Positions 58,141 through 64,000 of a DNA stretch of 64,000 nucleotides are shown here, piece after piece. Source of the DNA: Stappia indica (GTDB lineage: Bacteria; Pseudomonadota; Alphaproteobacteria; Rhizobiales; Stappiaceae). The stretch lies in contig NZ_JAIVMG010000001.1 of the NCBI RefSeq assembly GCF_020177335.1, positions 558,001-622,000 of the forward strand, written 5' to 3'. Within the stretch, counting starts at the first letter, position 1; each line of letters starts with the position of its first letter. A program made the position numbers and the translations under genes. The notes under the pieces are model-generated. The model did no database searches, had not been told where the DNA came from, and worked only from the letters and a program-made list of their open reading frames with translations.

Positions 58141-59043
58141 ATGCTACCAGTTGACGCGCCTCGGCCAGAGGCGAAGGAAACGCCTTGCCGCCGATGGCGG
58201 GCAGAAGACGGGCTGACCTTGAGCGCCCTGACCTGGCCGCCTGCCCCCTCCGACAATCCCCGCCTGCCCGTTCTCTGCCTGTCGGGCCTGTCGCGCAACG
58301 CGCGCGACTTCGAAGCGCTCGCGGCGGATCTGTGCGCGCGGGGCCACCGCGTCCTGGCGATGGACTACCGCGGCCGGGGCGCCTCGGATCGCGACAGCGA
58401 CTGGCGCAACTATTCGGTGGAGCGCGAGGCGGAGGATATCGACGCCGGTCTTGCCGCCCTCGCCCCCGGCCGGTTCATCGCCATCGGCACCTCGCGCGGC
58501 GGCATTCACGCCATGCTGCTGGCCTGCCGCCACCCCGGCAGGGTGGCCGGGATCGTGCTCAACGACGTGGGACCGGAACTCGACCGGGACGGGCTCGCGC
58601 GCATTGCGGTTTCCATCGGCACCAACATGCGGGCCGAGGACTGGCAAGCGGCGGCGGACAGTCTGGAGCGCAGTCTCAAGGCGCAGTTTCCCGCGCTCGA
58701 TGCGGCAGGCTGGCGACGGCTGGCGCATCAGTTCTACCGTGAGACACCGAACGGCCTCACCCTCGACTACGATCCCGCACTCCGCCACAATCTGGTGGAA
58801 GCGGTTCAGCCAGACGCCCCGCCCATCGACCTCTGGCCGATCTACGACCAACTGGGCGATGTGCCCCTGTTGATCCTGCGCGGCGCCCATTCGGACATTC
58901 TCACCGAGGCGACCCTGGCCGAGATGCTGCGGCGGCATCCGAATGCGGAAGCCATGACGATTCCCGATGAAGGTCACGCGCCGCTGCTGTGGGATGCGGA
59001 AACCCTTGCCCGGATCGCCGATTTCGCCGACCGCTGCACCTAA
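58141..59043 (+). CDS. Alpha/beta-fold hydrolase
   Basis: This 300-residue alpha/beta hydrolase has its nucleophile Ser in the elbow IGTSRGGIHAML, an oxyanion region at LCLSGLSRNARDF, the segment DYRGRGASDRD after strand 4, and the catalytic His in PDEGHAPLL near the C-terminus. LLILRGAHSDILTEATL carries the likely acid Asp. No signal peptide is present, so it is cytosolic. The substrate is unknown. ATG 58141 has GAGGA at 8 bases; a GTG five codons upstream is less suitable. It ends 11 bases from the end of the convergent pbpC. Confidence 0.85.
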   Translation: MLPVDAPRPEAKETPCRRWRAEDGLTLSALTWPPAPSDNPRLPVLCLSGLSRNARDFEALAADLCARGHRVLAMDYRGRGASDRDSDWRNYSVEREAEDIDAGLAALAPGRFIAIGTSRGGIHAMLLACRHPGRVAGIVLNDVGPELDRDGLARIAVSIGTNMRAEDWQAAADSLERSLKAQFPALDAAGWRRLAHQFYRETPNGLTLDYDPALRHNLVEAVQPDAPPIDLWPIYDQLGDVPLLILRGAHSDILTEATLAEMLRRHPNAEAMTIPDEGHAPLLWDAETLARIADFADRCT

Positions 59044-59054
59044 ACCATTGGCCG

Positions 59055-61247
59055 TCAGCGGATATCGACCACCACCTGATCGGCATGGCCATCGGCATCG
59101 ATCACGGTGATGGTCGAGGCACCGGGGCCATCGGGGCGGAAGGTCAGCGAGGTGGCGAAGGGGCCGCGCGCGACCGGAACGCCATTGGCCATCCAGGTGA
59201 ACGGCCCGCGCCCGCGCCGCGCCTTGACCACCAGCACCGCCTCACCGCCCGTCGCATCAGGCTCCGAAAGCCCCAGATCAACCACCGCGCCATCTGGCGG
59301 ATAGAAGATGTCCGGGCCGTTTTCCTCTGAAAGCAGCGCACGGCGGTCCGAGGTGCGGGCATAGCGCAGGGCGCCGGGGGCGTGCTCAGAGGTTTCCGCC
59401 TGCACGCCCGGCGGTGGGGCCGGCAGGCGCGTGCGCGCCGGCGCAACCCGCTGGAACGCCTCGAACAGCACCGGCGCGGCCGTGCGGAAACCGGTGATGC
59501 CGGGTACCGGCGTACCATCAGCGCGACCAACCCAGACGCCGATCACGTGCCGGCCGTCATAGCCCACGGCCCAGGCATCCCGATAGCCGTAAGAGGTGCC
59601 GGTCTTGTAGGCGACGCCTTCGCCGCGCGCGGCATCCGGCGGCGGCACCTCCGACAGGATATCGCCCACATACCAGGCAGCAGCCGGGGCGAGAATACGC
59701 CCGGATCCGGTGGCTCTTGCCTCTCCCACCGCCGGCGGCGGATCACTGCGTTCGCGCAGGACAACCGCCTTTCCACCTCGGGCAAAGCCGGCATAGAGCG
59801 CAACCAGATCCTCTAGCGTCATGCCGAAGCCGCCGAGCGCGACGGCCAGCCCCGGAGCTTCCCGCGTCGAGTATTGCGGATGGGCGCCGGAGGCGGCCAG
59901 CCGCTGGACAAAACGGGAAACGCCGACGGCATCGAGCAGCTTGACCGCCGGCACGTTGAGCGAAGCCTGGAGCGCCTCGCGCACTCGGACCGTGCCCTGG
60001 AACGCCCGGTCGAAATTGGTCGGGCTGTAGCCGGCCAGCAAGGTTGGCCGGTCCTCGATCAGACTGCCCGGGTGGGCGATCCCCTCCTCGAACGCCAACC
60101 CGTAAATCAGCGGCTTGAGGGTGGAGCCGGGCGAGCGCAGCGCCCGGGTCATGTCAACATGACCGAGCCGCGCCTCGGACAACAGCCCGGGCGAGCCGAC
60201 CCGCGCCAGCACCTCACCGCTGCCATGGTCGGCCACCAGAATCGCCAGCGACACCTTACCGCCCAGCCGGCGCGCGCGCTCTTCGGCCAGCGCCTCCAGA
60301 CGTGCCTGCACCCGGCTGTCGATGGTCAGACGCACCGTTTCGGCACCGGGGGCGGCCACCAACGCATCGCGCGCCGAATGGGCAGCCAGCATCGGCACGG
60401 CACGGCGCTGGCGCGGCACCGGATCGCGCCGGGCGGCGGCCGCCTCATCGGGCGCCAGAACCCCAGCGGACACCATCGCCTCCAGCACCCGGTCACGGGC
60501 TTGCCGCGCGGCCTTCGGGTGCCGGTCGGGCCGGCGCGCCTCCGGCGCCTGCGGCAGCGCCACCAAGAGCGCGCTTTCCGCCGGCGTCAGCCTCTTTGGC
60601 TCCTTGCCGAACCAGGTCAGGCTGGCGGCGCGCAGCCCCTCGATGTTGCCGCCATAGGGCGCGCGCAGCAGATAGAGGGTCAGGATTTCGTGTTTGCTGA
60701 ACCGCCGTTCCAGCGCCAGCGCACTCGCCACCTGCCGCCATTTGGCGATGAGCGACCGGGTCGGCGTTTCCGCAAGCAGCCGCGCGGTCTGCATGGTCAG
60801 GGTCGAGGCGCCGGAGACGATCCGCCCCTGCCAGACCGCCTGCCCGGCCGCACGAATGAGCGCGCGCGGATCGACGCCCGCGTGCTCTTCGAAGCGGCGA
60901 TCCTCATAGGCGAGGAGCATGCGCAGGAACAGCGGATCGACCTCATCCGGTTCGAGCGGCAGGCGCCAGCGATCATCCGGGGTCTGGAAGGCGCGCAGAA
61001 GCACCCCCTCTCGGTCCAGCACCGAGCGCGACACGGCGACCGGGCGCACACTGCCCGGCACCTCGGCCACATGGACCGCATAGGCAAGCGCGCCTGCTGC
61101 AACACCCGCGGCCAGCAGGCCGCCGCCCAGGACAAAAGTGGCAAGACGCAAAGCTCGCCGCCGGCGCACGGGGCCGTTCGGGGAGCGGGCCGGCAGATCG
61201 CCACCCGTTCCCCCCGTCGCGCCCCCAGACGCACCACTGCGGGTCAT
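59055..61247 (-). CDS. pbpC: Penicillin-binding protein 1C
   Basis: This 730-residue class A bifunctional peptidoglycan synthase has an N-terminal anchor (about 33-58) and a transglycosylase domain with catalytic Glu in AYEDRRFEEHAGVD (E115) and GASTLTMQTARL. The transpeptidase domain has SxxK as S375-T-L-K378 in SPGSTLKPLIYG, then KTGTSYGYRDAW. A C-terminal BiPBP_C module (about 640-730) contains FYPPDGAVVDL. ATG 61247 is chosen with GGAG upstream; the longer frame lies in the preceding gene's antisense. It follows the alpha-2-macroglobulin gene by 25 bases, the well-known pbpC-yfhM pairing for envelope repair and defence. Confidence 0.94.
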   Translation of the reverse strand: MTRSGASGGATGGTGGDLPARSPNGPVRRRRALRLATFVLGGGLLAAGVAAGALAYAVHVAEVPGSVRPVAVSRSVLDREGVLLRAFQTPDDRWRLPLEPDEVDPLFLRMLLAYEDRRFEEHAGVDPRALIRAAGQAVWQGRIVSGASTLTMQTARLLAETPTRSLIAKWRQVASALALERRFSKHEILTLYLLRAPYGGNIEGLRAASLTWFGKEPKRLTPAESALLVALPQAPEARRPDRHPKAARQARDRVLEAMVSAGVLAPDEAAAARRDPVPRQRRAVPMLAAHSARDALVAAPGAETVRLTIDSRVQARLEALAEERARRLGGKVSLAILVADHGSGEVLARVGSPGLLSEARLGHVDMTRALRSPGSTLKPLIYGLAFEEGIAHPGSLIEDRPTLLAGYSPTNFDRAFQGTVRVREALQASLNVPAVKLLDAVGVSRFVQRLAASGAHPQYSTREAPGLAVALGGFGMTLEDLVALYAGFARGGKAVVLRERSDPPPAVGEARATGSGRILAPAAAWYVGDILSEVPPPDAARGEGVAYKTGTSYGYRDAWAVGYDGRHVIGVWVGRADGTPVPGITGFRTAAPVLFEAFQRVAPARTRLPAPPPGVQAETSEHAPGALRYARTSDRRALLSEENGPDIFYPPDGAVVDLGLSEPDATGGEAVLVVKARRGRGPFTWMANGVPVARGPFATSLTFRPDGPGASTITVIDADGHADQVVVDIR

Positions 61248-61272
61248 CCTGCTCTCCGTCGGCTCACCCTTG

Positions 61273-64000
61273 TCAGCGCTGCGGCCCAAGCACCTCAAAC
61301 CGCCCGGTCGCGGTGGTCGCTGCCAGATCCGGGCGATACATGTCCTCCACCGTTGCCGGCGGATGGGCAAACTCACCGGGGATCGAAGCCCGCGCCAGAT
61401 AGGCGAAGGTGTAGCTGTCCGTGTTCTGACCGCTCTGGTCGAGGGCGACCACGAAGCGATCGTCACGGAACTCCACATGATCGGCGGAATCGATGGTCGA
61501 CAGCCAGTCGAGCGCCCCGATATCGCCGGAGCGGACCAGACGCGGGTTGTCGATGGTCAGGCCGGCGGGAAGCCGGTCGACCACCAGCATCCGGCCCTTG
61601 CCCGGGCGGTCGGCGGTCACCGTCAACACCACGGCAACGCGGGTGTTTTGCGCCACCACGCCGCCTTCCAGCGGCTTGCCGTCGAGGTCGAACAACTGCC
61701 GGGTGATCGTGTAGCCGCGCCCGCCGGCAGGTTCCGGCACGACCGGCTGACCGCTCACCGTCACGACCACGTCGCTGCCGGTATCGCCGCGATTTTCCAC
61801 CCGCAGGTTCTCACGCATCAGGGCGTTGCCGCCGACCTTGCGCACCAGCCGCCCGGCGAGCGCATCGCCGTTGATCGCGAAACGGTCGGCCTCCGCGTTC
61901 ACCTGCAGCTCATGGCCGGCCAAGAGCAACCAGGCCATGTCCTGGGTCGACAAGGCGCTGGTCCGGTCCTGCCGGTCCGCCACCTGACGGGTCAGCCCGG
62001 CGGCATCGACACCATCGAGCCCGGCCTTGGTCACGTAGGTCAGGACACCGGCGGCATCGCGCAAGGCGGTGCCATAGTCCTCACGATAGCCGGTGCCATC
62101 CCCGGCGGGGATCGACGCCAGCGCCGACTGGAACGCCTGCCGCGCGCGCTGCTTCTCGCCATAGCCAGCAAGAGCACCGCCCAACTGGGCCCGCGCCAGC
62201 GCCGAACCGAAGTCGTTCAGCTTCACATCGGCGTAGTAGCGCAGGTCCCCGACCGAGGCACGGCCGGCCCGGGCCAGCACATTCAGCGCATAGGCAATGC
62301 CCTCACCGCCATCGCGGAAGTCGGAGGCATAGGCGACCCGGTTCTCCAGATTGTCGAGCGCGCCGCTCAGGGCCTGCGCCGGGACGATGTGTCCCGTCTC
62401 GCCGGCACGGATCAGGAAGTCGGTCACATAAGCGTCGAGCCAAGGATCCTGCGACCCATAGCTCGACCACAGGCCGAAGGCGCCGTTGGAGCTCTGATTG
62501 GCGAGCACGGCGGCAATCGCCTTGTCGACACGGGCGGCGATCTCGTCGTCGCTCTTCAGACCGGCAGCGCTGGCCATCTCGTTGAGATAGAGCAGCGGCA
62601 AGGCCCGGCTGGTGGTCTGCTCGGTGCAGCCGTAGGGGTAGCGATCGAGCGCGGCGAGAAGGCCGGGGATGTCGATCCGCGCAGCTCCCCCAGCCGCCAG
62701 CGTCAGCGATGCGGTTTCCGGCTTCAGCCCGGACAGGCTGCCGCCATCGAGCGTCAGCGCCCCGCCCGGGGCCAGCGTGACGAAGGAGCGGCGGGTCACC
62801 AGCGGCGTGTTGTCCCGGACGCCGAGCGCCAGGCGCTTTTCTGCTATTTCGCCCCCCGGTCCGCTGATCGTCAGGTGGAGCGAGGCATCGCCCGGGGTCC
62901 CCCCGGCGCGCAGCGGCAGGCGCAGCGATTGCCGCTCGCCCTTGGCCAGCGTCAGGCCGCGCCCGCTGTCCGGCAGGTCCACCGACACCGGCCCGTCCAC
63001 ATCGACATGGATGCGGTAATCACCCGCGCCGCCATCCACATTGTCGATCTCGACGAGAAGGCGCGAAGCATCTCCCGGTGCGAGGAAGCGCGGCAGGGTC
63101 GCGGTCATCACCACCGGATCGCGCACGGTGACATCCCGTTCGCTGTGGCCAACGCCGCCGGCGCTCCAGGCCACCGCCATCAGCCGTAGCGTGCCGTTGA
63201 AGTCAGGCACGTCGAAGGACACGGTCGCCCGTCCCTCCGCATCCGTCTCGACGACACCGGAGAACAGCGCCACCGGCGCTTCCTGCGGCGGCGGTGCGGC
63301 AAGGGAAAGCCCCATGCCATCGCCGCCCGAGCGCACCCGGCCGAGCTCGCCGGCGGTGCGGTCGATCAACTGGCCGTAGTAGTCGCGAATTTCCGTCGCC
63401 AGACGCCGCTGGCCGAAATACCAGCCATCCGGGTCCGGCGTTTCGAAGCGGGTCAGGTTGAGAATGCCGACATCGACGGCGGCAAGGGTCAGATAGGCGG
63501 TCTCGCCCGCGCCCTGCCCGGCGATCCGGACATCCACATCAAGGGTGGTGCGCGGCAGCATCTGCTCCGGCGCCTCCAGCGAGACGGTGTGCACCCGCGC
63601 GCCCGGATCGACCTTCAGCCACTGCAGGCCAAGGGCCCGCGCCGGCATCCGCTTGGCGGCAATGTCCATCGGTCGCAACAAGGTCGCGGTGACATAGGCG
63701 CCAACGCCCCAGTCATCGGTCACGGTCAGCTCCACGTCGGCCTCACCGGCCTTGACCGGCAGCGCCCGCGTTTCGATCAGCTTCTCGTTGACCACATGGA
63801 CAAGGGCGACGCCATCGAAGCGCGGTTTCATCCGCAGCCGTGCGGTCTCACCCACCCGATAGGCCGGCTTGTCGAGACCGACGTCCAGCACATCCGGGGT
63901 TTCCGACGAGGCGGAGGACACATACCAGCCGGCGTTGAACTCGGTGCTGGTTGCCGCCGGCTCGGTGCCATCGCGCACCACCTCCAGACGATAGCGCCCC
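61273..64000 (-). CDS. Bacterial alpha-2-macroglobulin, N-terminal part beyond the window
   Basis: At least 908 C-terminal residues of a YfhM-type alpha-2-macroglobulin, a periplasmic protease-trapping protein. The frame is open to base 64000, so the signal peptide and first MG domains are missing. The thioester motif is PYGCTEQ, with the Cys codon near 62626. The A2M domain core is FLAPGDASRLLVEIDN, and the thioester/TED domain continues through YLNEMASAAG. An Ala/Pro bait-like stretch (GLSLAAPPPQEAPVALFSGV) precedes the A2M domain. It is coupled to pbpC, consistent with protecting sites of cell-wall damage. The presence of CTEQ means it can form a covalent trap. Confidence 0.92.
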   Translation of the reverse strand, partial: GRYRLEVVRDGTEPAATSTEFNAGWYVSSASSETPDVLDVGLDKPAYRVGETARLRMKPRFDGVALVHVVNEKLIETRALPVKAGEADVELTVTDDWGVGAYVTATLLRPMDIAAKRMPARALGLQWLKVDPGARVHTVSLEAPEQMLPRTTLDVDVRIAGQGAGETAYLTLAAVDVGILNLTRFETPDPDGWYFGQRRLATEIRDYYGQLIDRTAGELGRVRSGGDGMGLSLAAPPPQEAPVALFSGVVETDAEGRATVSFDVPDFNGTLRLMAVAWSAGGVGHSERDVTVRDPVVMTATLPRFLAPGDASRLLVEIDNVDGGAGDYRIHVDVDGPVSVDLPDSGRGLTLAKGERQSLRLPLRAGGTPGDASLHLTISGPGGEIAEKRLALGVRDNTPLVTRRSFVTLAPGGALTLDGGSLSGLKPETASLTLAAGGAARIDIPGLLAALDRYPYGCTEQTTSRALPLLYLNEMASAAGLKSDDEIAARVDKAIAAVLANQSSNGAFGLWSSYGSQDPWLDAYVTDFLIRAGETGHIVPAQALSGALDNLENRVAYASDFRDGGEGIAYALNVLARAGRASVGDLRYYADVKLNDFGSALARAQLGGALAGYGEKQRARQAFQSALASIPAGDGTGYREDYGTALRDAAGVLTYVTKAGLDGVDAAGLTRQVADRQDRTSALSTQDMAWLLLAGHELQVNAEADRFAINGDALAGRLVRKVGGNALMRENLRVENRGDTGSDVVVTVSGQPVVPEPAGGRGYTITRQLFDLDGKPLEGGVVAQNTRVAVVLTVTADRPGKGRMLVVDRLPAGLTIDNPRLVRSGDIGALDWLSTIDSADHVEFRDDRFVVALDQSGQNTDSYTFAYLARASIPGEFAHPPATVEDMYRPDLAATTATGRFEVLGPQR

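Overview
The window is a dense, high-GC (mid-60s % by eye) stretch of an alphaproteobacterial chromosome, almost certainly Hyphomicrobiales (Rhizobiales), perhaps a Stappiaceae-like marine lineage. The order is inferred from gene content and gene order: bamE / ubiquinol-cytochrome c chaperone / DUF177 / plsX / fabH / ihfA / merR / tRNA-Pro; glyA / nrdR / ribD / ribE / ribH / nusB; rpoZ / single bifunctional rsh / pdxJ / acpS / lepB / rnc / era / recO / parC; an LdtR-type MarR regulator beside an L,D-transpeptidase; and a Mg-type hemB. The genus is a guess. No plasmid, phage or CRISPR features were seen.

Layout. 1-4.6 kb: the 3' end of rimK with a coupled AstE/ASPA-like zinc hydrolase, O-acetylhomoserine sulfhydrylase, and heme A synthase divergent from a DUF2842 protein. 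4.6-14.4 kb: an exopolysaccharide locus with a polysaccharide deacetylase, a FemAB/CelD-type acyltransferase, a Wzc/GumC-like co-polymerase whose kinase-like tail lacks a P-loop, a Wza-like export lipoprotein, one glycosyltransferase, a priming glycosyl-phosphate transferase and a Wzy/ligase-type polymerase. The polymerase stop codon lies inside tRNA-Pro(GGG). 14.8-23.5 kb: MerR regulator, IHF alpha, the phospholipid/fatty-acid initiation pair plsX-fabH, DUF177, a bc1 chaperone, BamE, the proton-pumping pyrophosphatase and an MFS carrier. 23.7-28.8 kb: the riboflavin/one-carbon operon.

28.9-31.7 kb: an L,D-transpeptidase with its MarR regulator and a 262-bp MITE-like insertion. 31.7-35.6 kb: a valine-catabolism operon (isobutyryl-CoA dehydrogenase-like, HIBYL-CoA hydrolase, 3-hydroxyisobutyrate dehydrogenase) that includes a DUF6163 membrane protein and a very small membrane ORF. 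35.8-45 kb: hemB, a MocR regulator divergent from a LysE exporter with palindromic operator candidates between them, threonine ammonia-lyase, an RDD protein, an SLC13-type permease, the N-degron leucyltransferase Bpt, a type 5 uracil-DNA glycosylase and a NYN nuclease.

45.3-56 kb: the rpoZ-rsh-DUF2062-pdxJ-acpS-lepB-rnc-era-recO-parC housekeeping run. 56-64 kb: a thioesterase, smpB, dapA, an alpha/beta hydrolase, and a pbpC / alpha-2-macroglobulin pair that runs off the window end.

Most of the window is core genome. The most unusual observations are the kinase-dead-looking co-polymerase and the candidate CtrA box with a GANTC site in the EPS locus, the MITE-like element together with a related 54-bp perfect hairpin 4 kb away, the unannotated 39-residue membrane ORF in the valine operon, and the tRNA/CDS overlap. 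No convincing new multi-gene defence or biosynthetic system was found.
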